From JBEBXQ01 sp040391535 (GTDB taxonomy: Bacteria; Bacteroidota; Bacteroidia; Cytophagales; Spirosomataceae), in NCBI GenBank assembly GCA_040391535.1, contig JBEBXQ010000062.1, positions 1 to 26,891 on the forward strand: a stretch of 26,891 bases of DNA, read 5' to 3'. The notes below the pieces were generated by a model that worked only from the letters and a program-made list of their open reading frames with translations, had not been told where the DNA came from and did not search any database. Shown one piece after another: positions 14,592 through 23,046 of the stretch. Positions within the stretch are counted from its first letter, which is position 1. Each line of letters begins with the position of its first letter. The position numbers and the translations under genes were made by a program.

Positions 14592-17342
14592 ATGAATAAG
14601 TGGTTTTATATTGGCTCCGGCATCATCCTTTTGCTGACAGTCGCATGGCTTTCGGATGGTTTTACTACTCAGCGCATTGACTACAATACGGATGTAAAGC
14701 CCATTCTAAACAAACATTGTATGGGCTGTCATGGCGGCGTAAAAAAGGCAGGTAACGTCAGTTTTCTGTTTGAGCATGAAATGACGGAACCCGGCAAATC
14801 AGGCAAAATTCCGGTAGTAAGGGGTGATGCTGGTGCCAGTGAAATGATCCGTCGGATTTTATCAGATGATCCTGATGAAAAAATGCCCAAAGAAGGCCCG
14901 CCCCTTTCTGATTATGAAATATCAGTCCTGAAGCAATGGATCAATGAAGGTGCCGAATGGGATATTCACTGGGCCTATCAGCGCGTGGAACGTCCCGCGA
15001 TACCGGATGGAAAATCTTTCCGTAACCTGTTCGGGCTCCTGCCGGATGATTTCAGTAGATGGGCAGTCAATCCGATTGACAATTTTGTCCTGAAAACGAT
15101 GAAGCAGAACGGGCTGTATCCTTCTCCTGAAGCCGATAAAGCAATGCTGCTGAGACGGGTATCACTAGACCTGACTGGTCTTCCGCCAACGGAAAAAGAA
15201 CTGCAGGATTTTATACAGGATCAGTCGCCAGAAGCGTATGAAAAAGTGGTGGACCGCTTACTGACTTCACCTGCTTATGGTGAAAGATGGGCTGCCATGT
15301 GGCTGGATCTGGCAAGATATGCCGACACAAAAGGATATGAAAGTGACGGAGGAAGAAACATCTGGCGTTACAGAGACTATGTCATCAAAGCTTTCAACGC
15401 CGACAAACCGTTTGATCAGTTTACCATTGAGCAGATCGGAGGTGATTTAATGCCCGTGAAAAAAGACGGATTACCGGACGAAGAACAGCTGGTAGCTACC
15501 GCCTTTCACCGAAACACCATGGTAAATCATGAAGGCGGGACTTCGGATGAGGAATTCCGTGTGGCAGCGCAGATTGACCGGATCAATACAACCTGGGAAG
15601 TATGGCAGGGTACAACATTCGCCTGTATCCAATGTCACAGCCACCCGTACGACCCTATTCCTCACGAGGATTATTTCAGGTATATGGCCTATTTCAATAA
15701 TACCCGTGATGAAGATACTCCGTCTGAAACCCCGGTATTACGCTATTATAAAGGGGATGATTCCCTGAAAGTTGAGCGCATCAGAGCATGGATGGACACC
15801 CATAATCCGGACCAGAAAGATGAGGTTATGCGGTTTGTAAGGATTATGGAACCCCGCGTTAATACCCATGATTTTATTCAGGGCGACAACTCCACCCTGC
15901 TCAATGTTTCCTATTATGCAGGAAAAGACAAGGGCTTTGCTGAAATCCCGGCCCTTACTTTAACAGGTATGGAACAAATGGTTGTCAACTTTTCCACCCG
16001 GGCGAAGAACGCCGTTGCTACATTCACCCTGGATTCGCTCAAAGGCCCTTTCCTTGTCAAAGCGCTGATTCCGGGTCGTGACAGCGTATTAGTATTACCC
16101 ATTCCACGCACTGAGGGAAAACGAAAGATGTTTGTATCATTTACAAGCCCGCACACACCTGACGACTGGATCCGTATCAACTGGCTGACTTTCCAGAAAG
16201 AACTTCCCGGGAAAAATGAGCCCGGATATCAGGATATTATCAACCAATATGCCAGCTTACTGACACATTCGGCAGACGGCGTACCTGTATTATGGGAAGG
16301 CCGCGATGATTTTGCCCGGAAAACCAATGTGTTCATCAGAGGAAACTGGATGGTAAAGGGAGAGGAAGTAGAACCCGGTGTTCCGGCATTACTGATCAGT
16401 AAAGACGGTAAAGAGCCCAAAGACCGTCTTGAACTGGCTAAGTGGATGATTCACAGAGACAACCCATTAACTGCAAGGGTAATTGTGAACCGTTTCTGGG
16501 AGCAGCTATTTGGCAGGGGTATAGTGGAAACACTGGAAGATTTCGGATCACAGGGTATTGAGCCCACCCACCCCGAACTGCTCAACTGGCTGGCTGTTAC
16601 CTTTATGGAAGATGATCAATGGCACGTAAAGTCCTTATTGAAACGAATCGTAATGTCTGCAGTTTACCGGCAGAACTCAGGTACTGATCCTGAAAAAACC
16701 GAGAAAGACCCCTATAATCTGTGGCTGGCACGCGGCCCCAGGGTAAGGCTCAGCGCAGAACAGATCCGGGACCAGGCTCTGGCTGGCAGCGGACTTCTTT
16801 CCGGTAAAATGTTCGGTCCCAGTGTGATGCCTCCCCAACCGGATAAAATCTGGCAATCACCTTATAGCGGAGAAAAATGGGTTTTCAGTGAAGGGGAGAA
16901 CCGATACCGGCGGGGTATCTATACCTATTGGAAAAGAACAGCCCCCTATCCGTCCATGACCACCTTTGATGCGCCAAGCCGGGAATTTTGCCAGTCACGC
17001 CGGATTCTGACAAATACGCCGCTGCAGGCACTGGTAACACTCAATGATCCTGTTTATCTGGAAGCGGCACAAAACCTGGCCGTACGGATGAAGCAAAAAT
17101 CCGGCGATCCCGGCCAGCAACTGAAAGAAGGGTATCGTCTGATGACACATCAGCCCCTTGAAGATAAAAAACTGAAAATTTTACTGAATATCTATCAGGA
17201 AGCATTGGAGTCTTTTAAAAAATCACCTGACCAGATAGACAGCATGCTGGTTTATCGTGAAGAAAAATCACCTGAGCTGGCAGCGCTGATGGTCTCGGCC
17301 AATGTAATTTTAAATCTGGATAATGTCGTAACGAAAGAATAG
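14592..17342 (+). CDS. PSCyt1-DUF1549-DUF1553 cytochrome-type exported protein
   Basis: A 916-residue protein with an N-terminal hydrophobic segment (about residues 4-21) that exports or anchors it. Seen in order: PSCyt1 haem-binding domain with the CMGCH motif (43-47) after YNTDVKPILNKH, and EKMPKEGPPLSDYEI; DUF1549/PSCyt2 with NPIDNFVLKTM, RRVSLDLTGLPPTEKEL, SPAYGERWAAMWLDLARYAD and a second CxxCH (CIQCH, 345-349) followed by SHPYDPIPHEDYF; DUF1553/PSD1 in the C-terminal part with NPLTARVIVNRFWEQLFGRG, RVRLSAEQIRDQAL, TFDAPSREFC, TNTPLQALVTLNDPVYLEAA. This order is common in Planctomycetes and present in Bacteroidota, nearly always next to a DUF1501 gene, as here (7-bp gap). Biochemistry is largely unknown; haem binding at the two CxxCH motifs is expected. 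Confidence 0.92.
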   Translation: MNKWFYIGSGIILLLTVAWLSDGFTTQRIDYNTDVKPILNKHCMGCHGGVKKAGNVSFLFEHEMTEPGKSGKIPVVRGDAGASEMIRRILSDDPDEKMPKEGPPLSDYEISVLKQWINEGAEWDIHWAYQRVERPAIPDGKSFRNLFGLLPDDFSRWAVNPIDNFVLKTMKQNGLYPSPEADKAMLLRRVSLDLTGLPPTEKELQDFIQDQSPEAYEKVVDRLLTSPAYGERWAAMWLDLARYADTKGYESDGGRNIWRYRDYVIKAFNADKPFDQFTIEQIGGDLMPVKKDGLPDEEQLVATAFHRNTMVNHEGGTSDEEFRVAAQIDRINTTWEVWQGTTFACIQCHSHPYDPIPHEDYFRYMAYFNNTRDEDTPSETPVLRYYKGDDSLKVERIRAWMDTHNPDQKDEVMRFVRIMEPRVNTHDFIQGDNSTLLNVSYYAGKDKGFAEIPALTLTGMEQMVVNFSTRAKNAVATFTLDSLKGPFLVKALIPGRDSVLVLPIPRTEGKRKMFVSFTSPHTPDDWIRINWLTFQKELPGKNEPGYQDIINQYASLLTHSADGVPVLWEGRDDFARKTNVFIRGNWMVKGEEVEPGVPALLISKDGKEPKDRLELAKWMIHRDNPLTARVIVNRFWEQLFGRGIVETLEDFGSQGIEPTHPELLNWLAVTFMEDDQWHVKSLLKRIVMSAVYRQNSGTDPEKTEKDPYNLWLARGPRVRLSAEQIRDQALAGSGLLSGKMFGPSVMPPQPDKIWQSPYSGEKWVFSEGENRYRRGIYTYWKRTAPYPSMTTFDAPSREFCQSRRILTNTPLQALVTLNDPVYLEAAQNLAVRMKQKSGDPGQQLKEGYRLMTHQPLEDKKLKILLNIYQEALESFKKSPDQIDSMLVYREEKSPELAALMVSANVILNLDNVVTKE

Positions 17343-17349
17343 CCTGTTC

Positions 17350-18825
17350 ATGGAAAATCTGCTAAGAGAATTACAGCATACGCAATTACAACGACAAACC
17401 CGAAGGCATTTTTTGTCGGCCTGTGGCGTAGGATTGGGGGCATTGGGACTTGGGGCATTAGCCGGATCTTGCAGACCCTCAGACCGGACTACTTCGCTCT
17501 TACAGGAAAACGGTGGAGCGGTGTTACCGCATCTCGCTCCCAAAGCCAAAAGAGTGATTTACATTCACATGGCAGGAGCTCCGTCACAACTGGAGCTATT
17601 CGATTATAAGCCCGAATTACAGAAATATCATGGTCAGGACTGTCCGGCCGAACTGCTGGAAGGAAAAAAATTCGCCTTCATTCAGGGGGTCCCGAAAATG
17701 CTGGGTCCACAGGGGCACTTCGCCCAATACGGGCAGTCCGGCGCCTGGATGTCTGATTATATACCCTATCTGCAGACGGTTGCGGATGAAATCACTTTTT
17801 TAAAGGCAGTACACACCGATCAGTTCAACCATGCACCGGCACAGTTATTTATGCATACGGGCACACCCCGCCTGGGACGTCCAAGCCTGGGTTCGTGGGT
17901 GGTATACGGATTAGGTTCTGAAAATCAGAACCTGCCGGGATTTATTGTACTGGCTTCCGGCGGTCAGCAGCCTGATGCAGGGAAGAGTGTATTTGGCAGT
18001 GGTTTCCTGCCTACGGTATATCAGGGCGTTCAATGCCGCACCGGCGGCGATCCGGTGCTTTACCTATCGGACCCGCACGGAATGAACCGTGATATCCGCA
18101 AAAAAACAATCGAAGCCATTAATGATATCAACAGACAGGTTTATGATGAAGTACAGGATCCTGAAATTCTGACACGCATCAGTCAGTATGAAATGGCATT
18201 CCGCATGCAGATGTCGGTTCCCGAAGTCATGGACGTGTCCAGAGAACCATCCTACATATTGGATATGTATGGCGTTAAACCAGGTGACGGTACCTTCGCC
18301 ATGAACTGCCTGCTGGCCAGAAAACTAATTGAAAACGACGTGCGGTTTGTACAGCTATTTGACTGGGGATGGGACGGCCACGGCACCTCCAAAGACCATA
18401 ACGTGGAAGGCGGTTTGCGGCAGAAATGCCTCGAATCCGATCAGGCGGTAACTGCCCTTATCAAAGACCTGAAAATGCGTGGTCTTCTTGACGAAACACT
18501 GGTGATATGGGGAGCTGAATTTGGCCGGACACCCATGCAGGAAAACCGTAACGGGCTGGTAATGCCCTATATGGGCCGTGACCACCACCTGGAGGCGTTT
18601 ACCATCTGGATGGCAGGAGGCGGTGTCAAGAAAGGGTTTTCCTATGGCGAAACCGATGAAATTGGTTACTATGGTGTAAAAGACCGTGTGCATGTACATG
18701 ATCTGCATGCCACAATCCTGCAACTTGTAGGATATGACCATGAGAAATTTACGTACCCCTTTCAGGGAAGAAATTTCAGATTAACCGATACCGAAGGAGA
18801 GATTATTAAACCCATCATTGCCTGA
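17350..18825 (+). CDS. DUF1501 family exported protein (Tat signal)
   Basis: A 491-residue protein with a twin-arginine-like signal (TRRHFL, R18-R19, then a hydrophobic glycine/alanine/leucine-rich stretch). Motifs of DUF1501, an alkaline-phosphatase/sulfatase-fold family: RVIYIHMAGAPSQLELFDYK, GRPSLGSWVVYGLGSENQNL, LFDWGWDGHG, VIWGAEFGRTPM, GRDHHLEAFTIWMAGGGVKK and the C-terminal DLHATILQLVGYDHEKFTYP. It lacks the sulfatase CxPxR formylglycine signature, so it should not be called a sulfatase without evidence. It starts 7 bp after the PSCyt1 gene and ends 10 bp before the glycosidase ATG, so the three are probably one transcript. Tat export of a folded, possibly metal-bound protein to the periplasm is inferred from the signal. 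Confidence 0.93.
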   Translation: MENLLRELQHTQLQRQTRRHFLSACGVGLGALGLGALAGSCRPSDRTTSLLQENGGAVLPHLAPKAKRVIYIHMAGAPSQLELFDYKPELQKYHGQDCPAELLEGKKFAFIQGVPKMLGPQGHFAQYGQSGAWMSDYIPYLQTVADEITFLKAVHTDQFNHAPAQLFMHTGTPRLGRPSLGSWVVYGLGSENQNLPGFIVLASGGQQPDAGKSVFGSGFLPTVYQGVQCRTGGDPVLYLSDPHGMNRDIRKKTIEAINDINRQVYDEVQDPEILTRISQYEMAFRMQMSVPEVMDVSREPSYILDMYGVKPGDGTFAMNCLLARKLIENDVRFVQLFDWGWDGHGTSKDHNVEGGLRQKCLESDQAVTALIKDLKMRGLLDETLVIWGAEFGRTPMQENRNGLVMPYMGRDHHLEAFTIWMAGGGVKKGFSYGETDEIGYYGVKDRVHVHDLHATILQLVGYDHEKFTYPFQGRNFRLTDTEGEIIKPIIA

Positions 18826-18835
18826 TTCACTGATT

Positions 18836-20845
18836 ATGCGTAAAACTTTATGGCTGATTTTCTGGATTTCCCTGGGAACAGGCTTCCAATTGGTTGCCCA
18901 GCAATCTACGGTCCGAAACCGTTTTGCAGGCCTGCACCTCGATTTCCATGCAGGTAAAAATGATACCCTTATCGGCAAGACCTTTACATTTGCCCTGATC
19001 GATTCTATGCTCACCGTCACACAGCCTGATTTTATCCAGGTAGACTGCAAAGGGCATGACGGATTTTCGAGCTACCCTACCAAAACCGGGAATGCACCGA
19101 CCCGCTTTGAGAAGGACATTATGAAGATATGGAGAGAAGTTACCCGGAAACACGGGATTCCGCTTTACGTACATTATTCAGGCGTTTGGGATAGTGAGGC
19201 CATCCGGCAACATCCGGAATGGGCCCGGATTAATGCTGACGGATCCCGGGATAAAAATGCCGTTTCACTGCTCAGTCCTTATGCTGACGAACTGCTGATC
19301 CCCCAATTGAAAGAACTGGCAGTAGAATATCAGCTCGACGGTGCCTGGATTGACGGCGAATGCTGGGTGATGCAAAATGATTATTCACCTGATGTAATGG
19401 AACGTTTTACCAGAGAAACAGGGATAGAGATAATTCCCCGAAAAAATACAGACCCGCATTTTTTTGAATGGAGTGAATTTAACCGGAAGCTTTTCCGGGA
19501 GTATGTCACCCATTATGTCAACGCGGTACATGCCGTCAGGCCCGACTTCAAAATTACCAGTAACTGGGCGTTTTCTTCCATGATGCCCGAACCGGTTGAC
19601 GTACCGGTAGATTACCTTTCAGGCGATGTGGCCGGCACCAACGGACTTTACAGTTCAGCTTTTGAAAGCCGTTGCCTGGCTTTACAAGGCAAATCATGGG
19701 ATCTGATGAGCTGGTCATTTACCTGGAAAGCCGACCAGCTCAAAGCTACAAAATCTGTTCAGCAACTGCAGCAGGAAGCGGCCCAGGTGCTTGCTATGGG
19801 AGGTGGGTTTCAATCGTACTGGCAGCAAAACCGTGACGGCACCCCTGAACCCTACCACTTTGGAGCTATGGGTGAACTGCTCCGTTTTACCAAAGCGCGA
19901 CGGGAGTATACTTATGAAAATGAGATTATCCCTCAGGTGGGGTTATTATACTCCAATTATGCCTGGAAAAGAATCCCTGCCGGAGGTCTATACCAGGGAC
20001 ACTCACAGGCAGCTGTTAAAGGCACACTTAACATGTTGCTTGACCGTCAGATGGCCGTGGATATTATCCAGGATCATCAGCTGACTGACCGGCTGCAGAA
20101 GTATCCTGTGGTCGTATTGCCGGAGTGGACCGGCATTGACCCGGAGATCCGTACCCAGCTTCTTCAATATGTTGAAAACGGTGGCAATCTGCTCATTACA
20201 GGAGCGGCAGCTATCAGCGGATTTCAGGAGGAACTGGGTATAAAAACTGCCGGAAATATGCAAAAAGATTCTTTGTTTTTTGCCGGGGCCGGGAAGAAAA
20301 TCCTTCGTATGAAAACTTCATTTCAGCCGGTTCATCTGCTGGAAGGCACACAGCCTTTCGGATGGCAGTATACTTCCGATGATTTGCGTTTTCGCGGGGA
20401 ATTTCCTTTAGCCAGTGTCAGGAAATACGGCAAGGGCCGGATCGCCGGTCTGTATCTGAATACAGGCGATTACTATACCAAAAACAAAAACAGCCTGATT
20501 CCCGAACTGCTGGAAACACTGATCAGGTATCAGACACCCAATCTCATTACGTCTGTAAAAGGCTCATCAAAAGTACATCAGGTAGTCGCCCGGAAAAACA
20601 ACAAGCTGACCGTTCACCTGATCAACACAGGTGGTGCACATGATAACCCGACAGTGGCAACATATGACGAAGTAACCCCGCTGCATGACCTGGAATTAAA
20701 TGTCCGGTTATTTGTCCGGCCGAAGACCGTCAGGCTGCAACCCGGCAACAGAAGCCTTCCGTTCCAGTATCAGAACGGAAATGTCACCATTAAAATCCCT
20801 GTTCTCGATATCCACCGCATCGTTGAAATTGAAGATATCTATTAA
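18836..20845 (+). CDS. Secreted glycoside hydrolase-like protein (GHL6/alpha-L-fucosidase-like)
   Basis: About 669 residues with a Sec signal peptide (MRKTLWLIFWISLGTGFQLV, cleavage near AQQ). The N-terminal TIM-barrel-like part contains FAGLHLDFHAGKNDT, IQVDCKGHDGFSSYPTKTGN, LYVHYSGVWDSEAIRQHPEW and DGAWIDGECW (D173 and E175 being plausible active-site acids). The middle part (about 355-500; KYPVVVLPEWTG, LLQYVENGGNLLITGAAA) resembles the GATase-like/beta-galactosidase trimerisation fold, followed by a beta-rich tail. The family resembles hypothetical glycosyl hydrolase 6 and proteins annotated alpha-L-fucosidase; substrate unproven. A TTG at 18818 would add six residues; ATG 18836 is chosen because it starts the signal peptide and avoids overlap with DUF1501. 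Confidence 0.72.
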   Translation: MRKTLWLIFWISLGTGFQLVAQQSTVRNRFAGLHLDFHAGKNDTLIGKTFTFALIDSMLTVTQPDFIQVDCKGHDGFSSYPTKTGNAPTRFEKDIMKIWREVTRKHGIPLYVHYSGVWDSEAIRQHPEWARINADGSRDKNAVSLLSPYADELLIPQLKELAVEYQLDGAWIDGECWVMQNDYSPDVMERFTRETGIEIIPRKNTDPHFFEWSEFNRKLFREYVTHYVNAVHAVRPDFKITSNWAFSSMMPEPVDVPVDYLSGDVAGTNGLYSSAFESRCLALQGKSWDLMSWSFTWKADQLKATKSVQQLQQEAAQVLAMGGGFQSYWQQNRDGTPEPYHFGAMGELLRFTKARREYTYENEIIPQVGLLYSNYAWKRIPAGGLYQGHSQAAVKGTLNMLLDRQMAVDIIQDHQLTDRLQKYPVVVLPEWTGIDPEIRTQLLQYVENGGNLLITGAAAISGFQEELGIKTAGNMQKDSLFFAGAGKKILRMKTSFQPVHLLEGTQPFGWQYTSDDLRFRGEFPLASVRKYGKGRIAGLYLNTGDYYTKNKNSLIPELLETLIRYQTPNLITSVKGSSKVHQVVARKNNKLTVHLINTGGAHDNPTVATYDEVTPLHDLELNVRLFVRPKTVRLQPGNRSLPFQYQNGNVTIKIPVLDIHRIVEIEDIY

Positions 20846-20847
20846 AA

Positions 20848-20924
20848 AATAACCTGAAGCTCATTCTGAAACCGGAACCATCGTTTCCGCCGACAGCTCA
20901 GATTTCAGCAAGCTTCTGGTTATT
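20848..20924 (+). terminator. Long imperfect hairpin after the PSCyt1/DUF1501 operon
   Basis: Starting 3 bp after the stop, AATAACC-T-GAAGCT (20848-20861) pairs with AGCTTC-T-GGTTATT (20911-20924) with one T-T mismatch. Inside are CTGAAA/TTTCAG and CGGAA/TTCCG pairs. There is no following T-tract, so it is either a terminator, an mRNA 3' stabiliser or a processing site. It lies 53 bp before the next gene start. Confidence 0.5.
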
Positions 20925-20977
20925 TATCGATATTATGCTATATTTAACTGTATGTCAACCGTTCAGATGATACCGCC

Positions 20978-21826
20978 ATGACCATACAGATTACCAAAAT
21001 AACAGGCGATGCCGAACTTTTTGATGATGATAAGCTGCGAAGTTCATTATTGAATTCAGGCGCAAACGAAGAGCAGGCTGAAGAAATCATCACGAAAATA
21101 TCCCGACATCTGACCGAAGGAGCTTCCACAAAAGGCATTTATAAAACTGCCTTTAAAATGCTCAAAAAATTCTCACGCCATATGGCTGCGCGCTACAGCC
21201 TTAAAAATGCCATTATGGAGTTAGGCCCATCAGGTTACCCCTTTGAACTTTACGTAGCCGAGTTATTCAGATTTAATGGATTTCAGGTACAGGTGGGGGT
21301 TGTCATACCGGGGCATTGCATAAACCACGAGGTGGATATTGTGGCTGATAAAGGAACTGTAAGACACCTTATCGAGTGTAAGTATCACAATCATCAGAGT
21401 TATCTTTCCAATGTCAGAATCCCGCTTTATATTCATTCGCGCTTTATGGATATTGAACGGCGGAGTAAAGAAGGTAATTTTAACCCACCCGTCACTTTTC
21501 AGGGCTGGATCATCACCAATACCCGTTTTTCAGATGATGCTGCTGCCTATGGAAAATGTGCCGGTCTGCAAATGATGGCGTGGGATTACCCTAAAAATAA
21601 CGGACTGAAAGACTGGATTGACAAAGCCGGCCTCCACCCTGTCACCAGCCTTACGACCCTGACAAAGCATGAAAAAAATTCACTGCTTGAAAAGAAAATC
21701 ATCCTCTGCCGTCATTTACTGGAACATAATGACATGCTGGAAAGCATAGGTATTAAACCTCCCCGGTTAAATAAAATCCTGACCGAATGCAACCAGCTGT
21801 GCATCAACCAAAACTATCGCCTTTAA
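20978..21826 (+). CDS. ATP-cone domain fused to Mrr-like restriction endonuclease
   Basis: A 282-residue cytosolic protein. Residues 4-85 form an ATP-cone (ITKITGDAELFDDDKLRSSL, then AEEIITKISRHL, TKGIYKTAFKML), the nucleotide-binding domain best known from ribonucleotide reductase and NrdR. It is joined directly to an Mrr-like PD-(D/E)XK nuclease core (about 86-200): YPFELYVAELFRFNGFQV (E90), HEVDIVADKG (D120) and HLIECKYHNH (E133-x-K135), the complete catalytic set. A helical tail (about 235-282; LLEHNDMLESIGIKPPRLNK) may bind DNA. No methyltransferase or ATPase gene is adjacent, so it is not a classical restriction system. A nucleotide-controlled nuclease is inference. ATG start; a near-match to the -7 element (TATATTTA, 20939-20946) lies 31 bp upstream. 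Confidence 0.82.
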   Translation: MTIQITKITGDAELFDDDKLRSSLLNSGANEEQAEEIITKISRHLTEGASTKGIYKTAFKMLKKFSRHMAARYSLKNAIMELGPSGYPFELYVAELFRFNGFQVQVGVVIPGHCINHEVDIVADKGTVRHLIECKYHNHQSYLSNVRIPLYIHSRFMDIERRSKEGNFNPPVTFQGWIITNTRFSDDAAAYGKCAGLQMMAWDYPKNNGLKDWIDKAGLHPVTSLTTLTKHEKNSLLEKKIILCRHLLEHNDMLESIGIKPPRLNKILTECNQLCINQNYRL

Positions 21827-21850
21827 AAGCTATACCACCCGGTTTTGTTC

Positions 21851-21874
21851 TTTCAGGCCATTCACAACCTGAAA
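21851..21874. terminator. Short hairpin after the ATP-cone nuclease gene
   Basis: TTTCAGG (21851-21857) and CCTGAAA (21868-21874) form a 7-bp stem with a 10-nt loop, 24 bp after the stop. No T-tract follows, so it is only a weak terminator candidate. Confidence 0.35.
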
Positions 21875-22037
21875 ACCCTGCTGTAATGACCGGTACTTCC
21901 GGTTCCTTCGCAGAGACAATATAACTTTTCAAAGAAACACTGCCGACAAATTCAGTAAAAATAACTTTTTTGTACTTTTTTCATATTTAAGACTATACAA
22001 AGCTCTATATTCGCGCCTCATTCTATATGCATATATT

Positions 22038-22676
22038 ATGATAAGGCACCATTTCAGAAGATTTTCGAGAATTTCTAAATATGTAATTTACAAAGAAACC
22101 CTGGTTGATTTTCACGAAAACCTTTTGTCTTTTACCGGTTCAATGATTGGCATTGGTCTCATTGCTTTTATACAGAGTAAACATCTGATTGATGCTGATA
22201 ACATTATGCTTATCGGCTCTTTCGGAGCATCAAGTGTACTTGTCTTCGGAATTATACAGAGTCCGCTTGCCCAACCCCGGAACCTGGTTGGGGGGCATTT
22301 CTTATCTGCCATCGTGGGGGTTACTGTCTATAAGGTTTTTCCGGATATCCTCTGGATTACCGCTCCATTGGCAGTTTCATTGGCCATTGTCGTTATGCAG
22401 ATCACCAAAACGCTGCATCCTCCGGGCGGGGCAACGGCGCTGATTGCGGTGATTGGGTCTGATACCGTCAAATCACTCGGCTATTTCTACGTCATTTCCC
22501 CTGTAATGAGCGGCGTACTGATCATGCTTGCTGTTGCCTTAGTGGTAAACAATTTATCCTTCAAAAGAAGCTATCCCACCAATTCAAGGTTTACCAAAAA
22601 ACTGAACCTTAAAGTATCCCGCTATACCAGCTTCAGAAAACTAAAGAAACAAAGGAAGCATTCAGAATTTGCATAA
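22038..22676 (+). CDS. HPP family integral membrane protein
   Basis: A 212-residue membrane protein with four hydrophobic segments visible (FTGSMIGIGLIAFI; IMLIGSFGASSVLVFGI; LWITAPLAVSLAIVVM; VISPVMSGVLIMLAVALVV) and shorter ones between. The signature SPLAQPRNLVGGH and the name-giving LHPPGGATALIAVIGSD are present. HPP proteins of cyanobacteria and chloroplasts have been described as nitrite transporters; function in Bacteroidota is not established. A basic C-terminal tail follows the last membrane segment. ATG start. The upstream gap of about 210 bp is AT-rich near the start but has no exact promoter match (TATATTCG at 22006-22013 differs by one base). Confidence 0.9.
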   Translation: MIRHHFRRFSRISKYVIYKETLVDFHENLLSFTGSMIGIGLIAFIQSKHLIDADNIMLIGSFGASSVLVFGIIQSPLAQPRNLVGGHFLSAIVGVTVYKVFPDILWITAPLAVSLAIVVMQITKTLHPPGGATALIAVIGSDTVKSLGYFYVISPVMSGVLIMLAVALVVNNLSFKRSYPTNSRFTKKLNLKVSRYTSFRKLKKQRKHSEFA

Positions 22677-23046
22677 AAAGAATAACCTGCTGATTTGCTG
22701 ACCATCTGAAGTAAATTATTCCTGACGGCCTTCCCTGCTGCAGATATTCCGGATAATCCTGTCAGAAACAGTATATCCATTTATGCAATACGCAAAAAAG
22801 CACAAACCTCCTTTTGCTTCCCGGAACAGATAGTTCTGCGAAATCCCTGTGGTATGCATTGAGAGACATTTTCACGGTCTGTTGCATCACGTCTCATTTT
22901 CAACTCCGCCATCAATCCGGATATTCAAACATTGGCATTACTTTTACAAACCCGTAAGCCAACAGATTAATTACACAATCGCCGTACAGAAATGCAAAGC
23001 TGATCTGATCAGCAGGCAGTATAACGGTTTTAATATACTTCATACG
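22677..23046 (+). other. 370-bp gap before Na/Pi transporter gene
   Basis: No convincing gene. The frame of the downstream transporter stays open back to a GTG at 22849, but the translated extension lacks membrane or family features and is treated as leader. An odd palindrome GCTGATC-T-GATCAGC lies at 22999-23013, 34 bp before the chosen start, and could be an operator. A near-match to the -7 element, TACTTTTA, is at 22939-22946. Confidence 0.4.

Noticed and set aside
17350..18825. Calling the DUF1501 protein a sulfatase
   Set aside because: The fold family is related, but the CxPxR formylglycine signature is absent.
20978..21826. Calling the ATP-cone protein NrdR or a ribonucleotide reductase part
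   Set aside because: There is no N-terminal zinc ribbon and no reductase domain; a nuclease core follows the ATP-cone instead.
22849..23046. N-terminal extension of the Na/Pi transporter from GTG 22849
   Set aside because: The 66 extra residues are rich in His, Ser and Cys without any membrane or family feature, while the family-typical start SFDIWKMLAGVAIFMLGMNF follows ATG 23047.
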